NCBI GenBank assembly: GCA_029562045.1
Contig: JAKQWJ010000272.1
Span: 1 to 14,620 of the forward strand
Reading direction: 5' to 3'
DNA from: Spirochaetota bacterium
Lineage (GTDB): Bacteria; Spirochaetota; Spirochaetia; DTKZ01
DNA: 14,620 nucleotides
Shown: positions 6,243 to 14,351 of the stretch, in pieces
Numbering within the stretch: position 1 is the stretch's first letter
How the letters are laid out: each line of letters begins with the position of its first letter
The notes under the pieces: generated by a model
Database searches by the model: none
Told to the model about the DNA's origin: nothing
What the model saw: the letters and a program-made list of their open reading frames with translations, nothing else
Position numbers and translations under genes: made by a program

Positions 6243-8981
6243 ATGATCCGGAAAGTCATCGAACTCCTGTTCGGCTCGAAAAACGAGAAGGACCTGGAAA
6301 AACTGCTGCCCCTGCTCCACGAAGTCAACGAAAGGGAGGCCTGGGCCATGGGGCTGCGGGACCAGGACTTCGCCGTTCAGACCGCCGCCCTCCGGGGCCG
6401 TTTCGCCGCGGGGGAGAGCCTGGACGATCTGCTGCCCGAAGCCTTCGCCCTGGCCCGGGAGGCGGCCCGCCGCGTTCTGGGGGAAAGGCTCTACGACGTG
6501 CAGATCCTGGGGGGGATCGTGCTTCACCAGGGAAACATCGTGGAGATGAAAACCGGGGAAGGCAAAACCCTCTCCTCGGTGCCCGCGGCCTACCTGAACG
6601 CCCTGAGCGGAAAGGGAGTCCACATCGTCACCGTCAACGATTACCTGGCGGAGAGAGATTCGGCCTGGATGGGGGGGGTCTACGACCTTCTGGGGGTTTC
6701 GGTGGGGGTCATCCTCTCCCAGATGGACAACGAGAGCCGGAAGATCGCCTATTCCCGGGACATCACCTACGGCACCAACAACGAGCTGGGCTTCGATTAT
6801 CTGCGGGACAACATGCGCTACGAGTTCGAGTCCCGGGTCCAGCGGTCCCACAACTACTGCATCATCGACGAGATCGACTCGATCCTCATCGACGAGGCCC
6901 GGACTCCCCTGATCATTTCCGGGGCCGCCGAGGACGACACCACGAAGTTCATCGAGACCAACCGCCTCGTGAACCTTCTCACCGAATGCGCCAAGGACCC
7001 CGCCACGGGGGATTACCCCGAGGACCCGGTGGGGGACTACAAGATCGACGAAAAAGGGAAACGGATATCCTTCACCGATCAGGGGCTGAACCATCTGGAA
7101 TCGGTGCTGCAGGGGCGGAAAATAATCTCCGGCTCCCTGTTTCTGGACGAGAACTTCGAATACATCCATTACATGACCCAGGCCCTGCGGGCCCACAAAC
7201 TCTTCCACAAGGACACCGATTACGTGCTGCAGGAGGGGCAGGTGCAGATCGTGGACGAGTTCACCGGCCGGATCCTGCACGGCCGGCGCTACTCCGACGG
7301 TCTGCATCAGGCCATCGAGGCGAAGGAGTCAATCCGGGTGGCGGAGCGGAACCGGACCCTGGCCACCGTGACCTTCCAGAATTTTTTCCGGATGTACGAA
7401 AAGATCGCCGGCATGACCGGCACGGCGGACACGGAGGCCAAGGAGTTCGGCAAGATCTACAACCTGGACGTGATCGTCATCCCCTCCAACCGCCCCATTA
7501 TCCGGGCGGACGAGGATGACCTGATCTACCTGGACGAATCGGACAAATTCGAGGCCATCTGCGACGAGATCGGGGAGGTCAACAAAAAAGGCCAGCCCAT
7601 GCTGGTGGGGACGGTGTCCATCGAAAAATCGGAGCTGCTGTCCCGGATGCTCACCCGGCGCGGCATCCGCCACGAGGTGCTGAACGCCAAAAACCACGCC
7701 CGGGAGGCCATGATCATCGCCGAGGCGGGGGCCAGGGGTTCGGTGACCATAGCCACCAACATGGCGGGCCGGGGAACGGACATCAAGCTGGGGGGAAACC
7801 CCGAGTTCCGGGCCCGCAGGAGGGCGGGCACGGAAGCGACGCCGGAGCAGTACCGGGAGGCCTGGACCCGGGAGTTCGCCCTCTGGCAGGAGCAGTACCG
7901 GGAGGTCCAGGCCCTGGGGGGTCTCTACGTGCTGGGAACGGAGCGCCATGAATCCCGCCGCATCGACAACCAGCTCCGGGGCCGCTCCGGCCGCCAGGGC
8001 GACCCGGGAACCTCCCGGTTCTTCCTGTCCATGGACGACGACCTGATGCGGCTCTTCGGCGGCGGCCGGGGCAATCTGAAAAACCTCCTGGCCAAGGTGG
8101 GCATGCGGCCCGGGGAGCCGCTGAACCATCCCCTTCTGAATCGGAGCATCGAAAGGGCCCAGACCAAGGTGGAGGAGCGGAACTTCGAAATTCGCAAACA
8201 TCTTCTGGAGTACGACGACGTCCTGAACGAACAGCGGAAGTTCATCTATTCCCGCCGGGACGAGATCCTCACCGACCCCAATCTGAAGGAGCGGGTGCTG
8301 TCCACCGCGGAAGAGCTGGTGGCGGATATCCTGGAGCCCTATGAAAAGACCCGGGGGGAGGACGCCGCGGTTCTGGCGGACCTGCTCCGGGCCCTGAAAA
8401 CCCAGTTCCACTACAGCCCCTCCAAACCCGCGGACGACCTCATCGGAACACCCCCCCGGGAACTGGGGGAGATGATCATGGAGGATCTGCGGCGGGATCT
8501 GGGCCGGAAGGCGGAGCTTCTGGGCGGGGAATACCTGAACATGATCATCCGCTTCGAGTACCTCCGGGCCATCGACGGAAAATGGCAGGACCATCTGGAA
8601 AACCTCGAAGCCCTGCGGGAAGCGGTCTACCTGCGGTCCTACGGACAGAAGAACCCCCTCCTGGAGTACAAACTCGAAGGTTTCCAGATATTCGACCAGC
8701 TGCTCTACGACATCCGCACCGGCATCGCAAAAAAAATGTTCATCATCCGGGTGGAGGGTCCGGGGGCCGGAGCGGAGAAGCCGGCCCGGGTCCCGGTGGG
8801 AACCGCGAGCCACAACCGGGTAAGCGCCTTCGGAGGCCATGGCCCGGCGGAGGCTCCCGGAGGGGCGCGGCAGGCCCAGCCGGACGGGGCTCAGGTCCAG
8901 CGGAGCCGGCCCAAGGTGGGCCGGAACGAACCCTGCCCCTGCGGAAGCGGGAAGAAATACAAGTACTGTCACGGGCGGTGA
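6243..8981 (+). CDS. secA: Preprotein translocase ATPase SecA
   Basis: The ATP-driven motor that pushes unfolded preproteins through SecYEG, at the inner face of the cytoplasmic membrane. 912 residues, close to the usual 850-900. Visible: Walker A TGEGKT (104-109), DEAD-type DEIDS (209-213) then DEARTPLIISG (217-227), GMTGTADTEAKEF (390-402), GTVSIEKSE (456-464), TNMAGRGTDIKLGG (505-518), and motif VI QLRGRSGRQGDPG (577-589). The scaffold and wing regions follow. A low-complexity linker (about 838-890) leads to the C-terminal zinc/SecB-binding motif CPCGSGKKYKYCH (898-910). The ATG at 6243 gives the typical SecA N-terminus; upstream in-frame sequence has no SecA character. No Shine-Dalgarno is present; the predicted transcript is leaderless. 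A short internal duplication EQYREAW / EQYREVQ lies near 534-556. Monocistronic, with a weak terminator downstream. Confidence 0.98.
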   Translation: MIRKVIELLFGSKNEKDLEKLLPLLHEVNEREAWAMGLRDQDFAVQTAALRGRFAAGESLDDLLPEAFALAREAARRVLGERLYDVQILGGIVLHQGNIVEMKTGEGKTLSSVPAAYLNALSGKGVHIVTVNDYLAERDSAWMGGVYDLLGVSVGVILSQMDNESRKIAYSRDITYGTNNELGFDYLRDNMRYEFESRVQRSHNYCIIDEIDSILIDEARTPLIISGAAEDDTTKFIETNRLVNLLTECAKDPATGDYPEDPVGDYKIDEKGKRISFTDQGLNHLESVLQGRKIISGSLFLDENFEYIHYMTQALRAHKLFHKDTDYVLQEGQVQIVDEFTGRILHGRRYSDGLHQAIEAKESIRVAERNRTLATVTFQNFFRMYEKIAGMTGTADTEAKEFGKIYNLDVIVIPSNRPIIRADEDDLIYLDESDKFEAICDEIGEVNKKGQPMLVGTVSIEKSELLSRMLTRRGIRHEVLNAKNHAREAMIIAEAGARGSVTIATNMAGRGTDIKLGGNPEFRARRRAGTEATPEQYREAWTREFALWQEQYREVQALGGLYVLGTERHESRRIDNQLRGRSGRQGDPGTSRFFLSMDDDLMRLFGGGRGNLKNLLAKVGMRPGEPLNHPLLNRSIERAQTKVEERNFEIRKHLLEYDDVLNEQRKFIYSRRDEILTDPNLKERVLSTAEELVADILEPYEKTRGEDAAVLADLLRALKTQFHYSPSKPADDLIGTPPRELGEMIMEDLRRDLGRKAELLGGEYLNMIIRFEYLRAIDGKWQDHLENLEALREAVYLRSYGQKNPLLEYKLEGFQIFDQLLYDIRTGIAKKMFIIRVEGPGAGAEKPARVPVGTASHNRVSAFGGHGPAEAPGGARQAQPDGAQVQRSRPKVGRNEPCPCGSGKKYKYCHGR

Positions 8982-9014
8982 ATCCCGGCGGGTCTTTTTA
9001 CGGCGGGTCCCTGT

Positions 9015-9047
9015 AAAAAAAGCCCCGAGGGCTCAATGCCTCGGGGC
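9015..9047 (-). terminator. Intrinsic terminator of the M23/small-peptide transcript
   Basis: On the minus strand a perfect 9 bp stem (GCCCCGAGG at 9047-9039 with CCTCGGGGC at 9030-9022) and an 8 nt loop are followed by seven T (9021-9015). The stop codon of the 42-residue peptide lies in the loop. Confidence 0.85.
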
Positions 9048-9161
9048 CTCGCCGATGCCGGCGGAGGGGCTTTTATGCTCCTGCATCCGTTCGCTCGTAT
9101 ACGCGTTTATGAATGTGAAGAGAGCGAACAGAAAGGTGATGAAGATCACGAATCTGCGCAT
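9033..9161 (-). CDS. Candidate 42-residue membrane or secreted peptide
   Basis: Starts MRRFVIFITFLFALFTFINA: two arginines then a hydrophobic segment (4-20), like a single membrane helix or signal peptide, with a possible cleavage after A20. The remaining 22 residues are polar (YTSERMQEHK, then SPSAGIGEAPRH). The ATG at 9161 has GGAGGTG (9177-9171) nine bases upstream; a GTG four codons earlier is in frame but sits on that Shine-Dalgarno. It follows the M23 stop by 36 nt on the same strand, with no terminator between. Its own TGA (9035-9033) falls in the loop of the terminator, so the final codons form the 5' arm of the stem. No family is recognised. Support is the ribosome site, membrane-like composition and tight fit between gene and terminator; comparative proof is missing. 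Confidence 0.55.
   Translation of the reverse strand: MRRFVIFITFLFALFTFINAYTSERMQEHKSPSAGIGEAPRH
9047..9074 (+). terminator. Possible weak terminator of secA
   Basis: On the plus strand CCTCGCCG (9047-9054), loop ATGC and CGGC-g-GAGG (9059-9067, one bulged G) form a stem, followed by GGC and TTTT (9071-9074). The T run is short and offset by three bases, so efficiency may be low. Confidence 0.35.
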
Positions 9162-9197
9162 GCCGCTGGACACCTCCGGTACAGGGTGATTTCCATT

Positions 9198-10445
9198 TTA
9201 TCGCAAAAAAGTCATCGGGTCTACAGGAGAACCGTTTTTAAACACCGAAAAATGCAGATGCGTCCCCGTGGAGTATCCGGTGTTTCCCATCCTCCCGATC
9301 ATCTCCCCCTGCGCCACCGTGGCGCCCTGGGTGGTCTCGGCCTTGTTCAGATGGGCGTACCAGGTCTGATACCCCGAGGGGTGGCTGAGGATGACGTAGC
9401 GTCCGTAGGTGGGATGGAAATCTATCTTCACCACCTTCCCCGCCATGGCGGCGTTGACCGGGGCGCCCATCGGCCCTGCGATGTCGATGCCGTTGTGAAA
9501 GCGCCGCACTCCGGTGAAAGGATCGTTCCGGGGGCCGAAGCCGCTGGTTATCCTGCCCAGGGTGGGGAAAATGAAAAGCTCTCCCAGGACTTTTTTCAGC
9601 TCCAGCGGCTTCATCCGGGCGCCGGGGATGAACAGTTCCTGGCCGGGGTGGATCGTGGCGGACTCCAGGTTGTTCACGTCCGCCAGGGCGTTCATCCCGA
9701 CGTTGAAGGTCCGGGATATGCCGCTCAGGGAGTCTCCCCGGCGAACGGTGTAGAGGATTCCGTTCTGGTTGGGGATCTTCAGGGCCGCTCCCACCGGGAC
9801 CCTTCGGACGTCCTCGATCTTGTTCAGACTGACGATGGTGTCCAGGTTGAGCCCCGCGCTCCGGGCTATCCCCGAGATGGTGTCGCCCCGTCCGATGCTC
9901 CGGCTGCTGAGGCTCAGGGCGGCGAAGCGGAGGGGGTCGGGACTCTTCATATCCCCCGCCAGGACCTCCGGCGATGGGGGCTCGACGTAGGAACGCAGAA
10001 GGTCCTCGATTTCCCCCTGCTGGGGCAGAAAAAAGTCGTCGGTCCCGGAAAGGGGGAGAAAGGCTCCGCCCGCGACGGCGGAATATACAAGAAAGACCGC
10101 GGCGAAGGCGGTTCCCAGGAAAAAAAGATACCGGGAAAAGGCGCGGATCCCGCCGAGGATCGGGTCGTCCGCCACCGCTTCCGCCGCTCCTCCCGACCCC
10201 GCCAGGGACAGACTGAACGGCGACGGGCGCCGGCGGGAGGCTTCGACCCGGGAATAGAGTCTCTTCAGCCTGCGCCGCCTGAGGGCCGGGGCCACCCTCC
10301 CTCGGATCGAGGAATCCACCGCGGAACCCAGGTCCCTGATGGCGGCACCCAGGGGAGCGACGAAACCACCGCGGGAGGTCCGCTCCACCCCGACCGAGCG
10401 ACGGGGGCGCACCTTCTGTTGAATAACTTCCGTCATCATGGGCAT
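9198..10445 (-). CDS. Membrane-anchored LysM/M23 family peptidoglycan endopeptidase
   Basis: A zinc metallopeptidase expected to cut peptidoglycan peptide bridges in the periplasm. 415 residues in order: an arginine-rich, probably cytoplasmic N-terminal region (1-100); one membrane segment (about 105-126); a spacer; two LysM peptidoglycan-binding repeats (about 182-226, RGDTISGIA; and 231-274, RGDSLSGIS); then the M23/LytM domain (297-412). Zinc ligands H317 and D321 (HNGID) and H398 (HLHF, 396-399), plus the catalytic H365 (YAHL), are all present, so the enzyme should be active rather than an EnvC-like activator. ATG codons at 10445, 10439 and 10436 are possible and none has a Shine-Dalgarno. 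TAAAAA (10458-10453) ends seven bases before 10445, which would give a leaderless mRNA, but no -35 is seen. Divergent from the PBP gene; followed by the 42-residue peptide. Confidence 0.93.
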   Translation of the reverse strand: MPMMTEVIQQKVRPRRSVGVERTSRGGFVAPLGAAIRDLGSAVDSSIRGRVAPALRRRRLKRLYSRVEASRRRPSPFSLSLAGSGGAAEAVADDPILGGIRAFSRYLFFLGTAFAAVFLVYSAVAGGAFLPLSGTDDFFLPQQGEIEDLLRSYVEPPSPEVLAGDMKSPDPLRFAALSLSSRSIGRGDTISGIARSAGLNLDTIVSLNKIEDVRRVPVGAALKIPNQNGILYTVRRGDSLSGISRTFNVGMNALADVNNLESATIHPGQELFIPGARMKPLELKKVLGELFIFPTLGRITSGFGPRNDPFTGVRRFHNGIDIAGPMGAPVNAAMAGKVVKIDFHPTYGRYVILSHPSGYQTWYAHLNKAETTQGATVAQGEMIGRMGNTGYSTGTHLHFSVFKNGSPVDPMTFLR

Positions 10446-10531
10446 ATCAAAGTTTTTATCGACAGGAAAGAGGGCTCATATTACAGATAAGCTCCCCGGG
10501 GGGAGAAAAAACCTCCACGACCCCCCATGGG

Positions 10532-10561
10532 TTGAGAAAACGGCGGTATAAGTGCTACTCT
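10532..10561 (+). promoter_or_regulatory. Candidate promoter of the pbp-maf operon
   Basis: TTGAGA (10532-10537) and TACTCT (10556-10561) are 18 bp apart, with TGC directly before the -10 forming an extended -10. The predicted +1 near 10568 leaves a leader of about 18 nt holding the Shine-Dalgarno. Confidence 0.4.
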
Positions 10562-10569
10562 GGATCCCG

Positions 10570-10577
10570 AGGTGAGG
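10570..10577 (+). promoter_or_regulatory. Ribosome binding site that sets the PBP start
   Basis: AGGTGAGG ends eight bases before the ATG at 10586. It favours this start over the in-frame TTG at 10532, which would place a non-hydrophobic 18-residue extension before the membrane anchor and lies inside the candidate promoter. Confidence 0.75.
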
Positions 10578-10585
10578 TTCCCTTG

Positions 10586-12460
10586 ATGAAGGCGGGCTCG
10601 GGGAAATGGCGTTTTCAACTCGTTCTTGTCGTTGCCGGGCTGGGCGCCGCGGTCCTCCTGGCACGCTACGCGTTCATCATGCTGGGAGGCTCGGACCCCA
10701 ATGCCGCCGACGGGATCCCCATGCCCGCGGTGGAACGGGGCCCCCTGCTGGACCGGGGGGGAAGGATCCTGGCGATCCAGACCAGGCTGAACTCCGTCAG
10801 CGCCTGGATCCCCTACGTCTCCGACCCGGAGGAAACCTCCCGGCTTCTGGCAGAGGCCCTGAGCCTGGACAGGGACAGGGTCCTGGAGCGGTTCAAGACG
10901 AACTCCGGCTTCGTGTTCATCAAGCGGAAGATTTCGCCCACCGAAAGCTCCCGGGTCCAGGCCCTGCTGGAGGAGGGCAGACTGGAGGGCATCTCCCTCT
11001 ACCCCGAGTTCGGCCGCAGCTACCCCGGGAGGACCCTGGCATCCCACCTGGTGGGCTACGTGGGAACGGACAATATCGGCCTGGACGGCCTGGAATACAC
11101 CTTCAACCAGGAACTCTCCCCGCCGGTGGTGGGGGAAAACCTGGAGATGGTGCTGGGCAACCAGATCTTCCTCACCATCGATCTGTCGATCCAGCACACC
11201 ATCGAAACCATCGCCGAAGAGACCCTGGCGGCCAACAAGGCGAGTTCCATCATGATCCTGGTCATGGAGGCGAAAACCGGAGAAATGCTGGGCTACGCCT
11301 CCCTGCCCAACTACGACCCCAACTCCTTCGCCACCCTGAGCCCGGAAACCATGAAGAACAAGCCCATCTCCCTCCTGTACGAACCGGGCTCGGTTTTCAA
11401 GGTCTTTTCCGTGGCCTCCTTTATGGAGCTGGCAGGCATAGGCCCGGAGGATACCTTCTATTGCAACGGGGCCTATGAGACCGCCTACGGCGACGGCAAA
11501 TCCATCCGGATCGGCTGCCTGGGCCGGCACGGGTATGTGGACGCGGAAAAGATCCTCTCCCTCTCCTGCAACGCCGGCGCCGCCTACGCCTCGGAGAGGG
11601 TCTCCGCCGTGGGCTTTCACCACATGCTGCGGCAGTTCGGCTTCGGCGAAGTCACCGGGGTGCCTCTGAACGGGGAGGAAAAAGGCTCCCTGCGGCCGCC
11701 GGAAAGCTGGTCGGTCCGGTCCAAACCCACCATTGCCATCGGTCAGGAGATATCCGTCACCGCCATGCAGATCATGAAGGCGGCGACGGCGCTGGCCAAC
11801 GACGGGGTTCTCCTGGAGCCCCTGGTGGTGAAGAAGATCGTCTCTCCCTCGGGCAGGACCATAAAGGAGTATTCCCGCCGCCCGGTGAAGCAGCTCCTGT
11901 CCCCGGAGACCGCGGGAAGCATCCTGCGTTACATGGAGAGAGTGACCCAGCCGGGGGGGACCGCCCTGCGGGCGGCGATCCGGGGGCTGCGGGTGTCGGC
12001 GAAAACCGGCACCGCCCAGATGATCGATCCCCGGACCGGAACCTACAGCGACACCGCCTTCGTCGCCTCCTGCCTCGCCCTGTTTCCCACCCAGGACCCT
12101 CACGTGATCGTCTACGTGGTCATCGAAAGCCCCCAGGGAGACAGCTACTACGGCGGCCGGGTGGCCGCCCCGGTGGTGGCCCGGGTCGGCGATTTTCTGG
12201 CCCCCTACCTGGGCATTCCCCGGGACGGGGAACGGGTCGTGACCCACCCCGGCAGGATCACCCTCCCCCGGGTGGGTCCTCCGGAGATGAAGGACCGGGT
12301 GCCGGACTTTTCCGGGTTTTCCAAACGGGCCCTCATCCCCCTGCTGGCGCGGGAGGACATTACGGTGATAATCGAAGGCTCCGGCTGGGTCTACCGGCAG
12401 AGCCCGCCTCCGGGAAGCCCGGTGACCCCGGGAATGACCCTGACCCTGGAGCTGCGATGA
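10586..12460 (+). CDS. Class B penicillin-binding protein, FtsI/SpoVD type, with one PASTA domain
   Basis: A D,D-transpeptidase that cross-links peptidoglycan outside the cytoplasmic membrane, most likely at the septum. 624 residues: a short cytoplasmic start, membrane anchor (about 10-32), PBP dimer domain beginning at RGPLLDRGGRILA (51-63), and transpeptidase domain (about 195-540). Catalytic motifs are intact: SVFK (S269, K272), SCN (327-329) and KTGT (473-476). The C-terminal 60 residues, from VPDFSG (572) to the end, form a PASTA repeat with QSPPPGSPV, as in SpoVD-like proteins and some FtsI. No dcw-cluster gene (mraZ, rsmH, murE) lies next to it, so FtsI is the likely but unproven name. 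Its TGA overlaps the ATG of the Maf gene (ATGA), so the two are translationally coupled. Confidence 0.93.
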   Translation: MKAGSGKWRFQLVLVVAGLGAAVLLARYAFIMLGGSDPNAADGIPMPAVERGPLLDRGGRILAIQTRLNSVSAWIPYVSDPEETSRLLAEALSLDRDRVLERFKTNSGFVFIKRKISPTESSRVQALLEEGRLEGISLYPEFGRSYPGRTLASHLVGYVGTDNIGLDGLEYTFNQELSPPVVGENLEMVLGNQIFLTIDLSIQHTIETIAEETLAANKASSIMILVMEAKTGEMLGYASLPNYDPNSFATLSPETMKNKPISLLYEPGSVFKVFSVASFMELAGIGPEDTFYCNGAYETAYGDGKSIRIGCLGRHGYVDAEKILSLSCNAGAAYASERVSAVGFHHMLRQFGFGEVTGVPLNGEEKGSLRPPESWSVRSKPTIAIGQEISVTAMQIMKAATALANDGVLLEPLVVKKIVSPSGRTIKEYSRRPVKQLLSPETAGSILRYMERVTQPGGTALRAAIRGLRVSAKTGTAQMIDPRTGTYSDTAFVASCLALFPTQDPHVIVYVVIESPQGDSYYGGRVAAPVVARVGDFLAPYLGIPRDGERVVTHPGRITLPRVGPPEMKDRVPDFSGFSKRALIPLLAREDITVIIEGSGWVYRQSPPPGSPVTPGMTLTLELR

Positions 12461-14310
12461 GCCTTCTGGAGGAAAACCTTCGGAGCCTGGCGGCGGCGGG
12501 GGGGGATGCCGGAGCGGCCCTGGACGGCATCGTCCCGGCGGAGCTTCGGGTGCAGACGGCGAAGAACGGTTCGGTGACGGCCCTTTGGGAGGGGGTTCTC
12601 CTCCACAGCCGGGTGGATCCGGAGAAAGAGGCCCGCCGGCTGGTGGAATCCGCCGCTGCCACCCCTGAGGGTGCGGAGGCGGCGGTCTTCTACGGCTTCG
12701 GGCTGGCCTATCACATCGAAGCCTTCTTCCGCATGCATCCCCGGGGACGGGCGGTGGTCCTGGAGCCTGACCCGGCGCTCTTCGCCGCGGCGCTGCGGGT
12801 CCGCCCCTACCGGGAACTTTTCGCCCGGGAGGGGTTCCGGCTCCTGCTGGCCGTTCCTTCCGGGGAACTGGCCGCCGTCCTGGGGGACTGGGAATCCGGG
12901 TCTTTCCGGGTCATCCGCCACCGCCCGGCCTGCGCGGCGAACCCCGGCTACTTCGCCGAGGCCGACGAGGCCCTGTCCCGGCTCGCCTCCCGCCGGGAGA
13001 TCAACATCAATACCCTGAAGCGCTTCGGGCGGCTCTGGGTGCGCAACCTCGCCCGGAACATCCGGCTCATCCGGGAGGTCCCGGGGGTCCGGCATCTGGA
13101 GGGGGCCTTCTCCGGGGCTCCGGGAGAGCCCGAGTCATCGGGACAGCGGAAAGGGCCGGGACAGGGCAAAACGCCGGCGCGCCCCGGCATCCCCGGCCTG
13201 GTGCTTGCGGCGGGCCCCAGTCTGGACCAGGTCCTTCCCCGGCTGCGGGAACTGCGGCGGCGCTGCCTGCTCATCGCGGTGGACACCAGCCATGCGGCCT
13301 GCCTCCGGGCGGGGGTGGAACCGGACTTCGTCGTGGTGGTGGATCCCCAGTACTGGAACACCCGGCATCTGGACCGGGTCGGGGGGAGCGGGAGGATCCT
13401 GGTCTCCGAGTCCTCCACCCATCCCCGGGTCTTCCGTATCATGGGGGGGAAGCTTTTCCTGGCCGGATCGGTTTTCCCCCTGGGCGCCTATCTGGAGGAA
13501 GCTTCCGATTCCAAGGGCCGGCTCGGGGCGGGGGGGTCCGTGGCCACCAGCGCCTGGGACCTGGCCCGCCTTCTGGGGACGGACCCCATCGTCATGGCGG
13601 GGCTGGATCTGGGTTTTCCCGGCGGGGGCACCCACTTCGCCGGAAGCTTCTTCGAGGAGCGGTCCCTCACCACCGCCGACCGCTTCCGCCCGGCGGAGAC
13701 GGCATCCGCCTCCTATCTCTGCGAAGCCGGGCCCCGCCGGGTTCCCGCCAACGACGGAGGGATGACGCTGACGGATCGGCGGATGCTGGTCTACATCCAC
13801 TGGTTCGAGTCCCAGCTGCGGCTCCACCGGGACAGGGAGACCCTCAACCTGTCCCCCGGCGGCGTGGCGATACGGGGCATGAGGTTCGTCGGCATCGAAA
13901 GCATCCTGGCCCTGGAGGACCGACGGGCGGCCATCGACGAAAGGCTCGGGGAACTCACGAGGGTCCCTGCGGCCCCGGCGGATCCCCGGAGGTTCCACGC
14001 CGCCCTGCAGGGACTGGAGGAAGAACTGCGCCGTCTGGCGGGGCTCTGCCGCCGGGGTCTCGCTGTGGTGGACCGGGGGCCCGGCGGATCCGGCGCGGAA
14101 GACCTGGCGGAATTGGACGGGATAGACCGGGAGATCTCGTCCCTCCGGCACCGGGACATCGCGGGCTTTCTCCTGACCTCGACGCTGACGGAGATCGAAG
14201 GCGCGGTGCGGGGCGACCCGCGGGCGGTCCGGGAGTCCTCCCGAAGACTCTACAGGGACCTTCTGGAATCCGCGGAGTACCACCTGCGGGTCCTGAACGG
14301 AGCGCACTGA
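12457..14310 (+). CDS. Maf-type motility-associated glycosyltransferase (DUF115/MptE-like)
   Basis: Proteins of this family add nonulosonic acid-type sugars to flagellin in several bacteria; that role here is inferred. 617 residues, the usual length. The N-terminal part (about 1-210) contains VFYGFGLAYHIEAF (77-90) and VVLEPDPALF (100-109), the nucleotide-sugar-like fold of Maf N-domains. A proline/glycine-rich linker (about 218-247) follows. The central DUF115/MptE-like domain has LAAGPSLD (250-257), AVDTSH (274-279), GVEPDFVVVVDPQYWN (286-301) and GGSVATSAWDLARLLG (359-374), then AGLDLGFPGGGTHF (381-394). The C-terminal quarter is helical and charged. The ATG overlaps the PBP stop (ATGA), with GGAG five bases upstream. 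No flagellin or sialic acid synthesis gene lies in the window. Followed by a strong terminator. Confidence 0.88.
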   Translation: MSLLEENLRSLAAAGGDAGAALDGIVPAELRVQTAKNGSVTALWEGVLLHSRVDPEKEARRLVESAAATPEGAEAAVFYGFGLAYHIEAFFRMHPRGRAVVLEPDPALFAAALRVRPYRELFAREGFRLLLAVPSGELAAVLGDWESGSFRVIRHRPACAANPGYFAEADEALSRLASRREININTLKRFGRLWVRNLARNIRLIREVPGVRHLEGAFSGAPGEPESSGQRKGPGQGKTPARPGIPGLVLAAGPSLDQVLPRLRELRRRCLLIAVDTSHAACLRAGVEPDFVVVVDPQYWNTRHLDRVGGSGRILVSESSTHPRVFRIMGGKLFLAGSVFPLGAYLEEASDSKGRLGAGGSVATSAWDLARLLGTDPIVMAGLDLGFPGGGTHFAGSFFEERSLTTADRFRPAETASASYLCEAGPRRVPANDGGMTLTDRRMLVYIHWFESQLRLHRDRETLNLSPGGVAIRGMRFVGIESILALEDRRAAIDERLGELTRVPAAPADPRRFHAALQGLEEELRRLAGLCRRGLAVVDRGPGGSGAEDLAELDGIDREISSLRHRDIAGFLLTSTLTEIEGAVRGDPRAVRESSRRLYRDLLESAEYHLRVLNGAH

Positions 14311-14351
14311 AAACCTTCAAGATTTTTCCCCGCCCCTCCGAAGATATTAAT

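Noticed and set aside
7845..7905. A 16 bp direct repeat, 45 bp apart, inside secA.
   Set aside because: It encodes two EQYRE heptads in a variable helical stretch and keeps the frame; most simply a small internal duplication or codon bias.
9036..10490. A 484-codon plus-strand frame opposite the M23 gene.
   Set aside because: Antisense to a gene with full LysM and M23 motifs; no homology-like content.
10440..10490. A possible flagellar sigma28-type promoter (GTCGATAA) upstream of the M23 gene.
   Set aside because: Only the GATAA part fits; the expected TAAA-type -35 at N15 spacing is not found.
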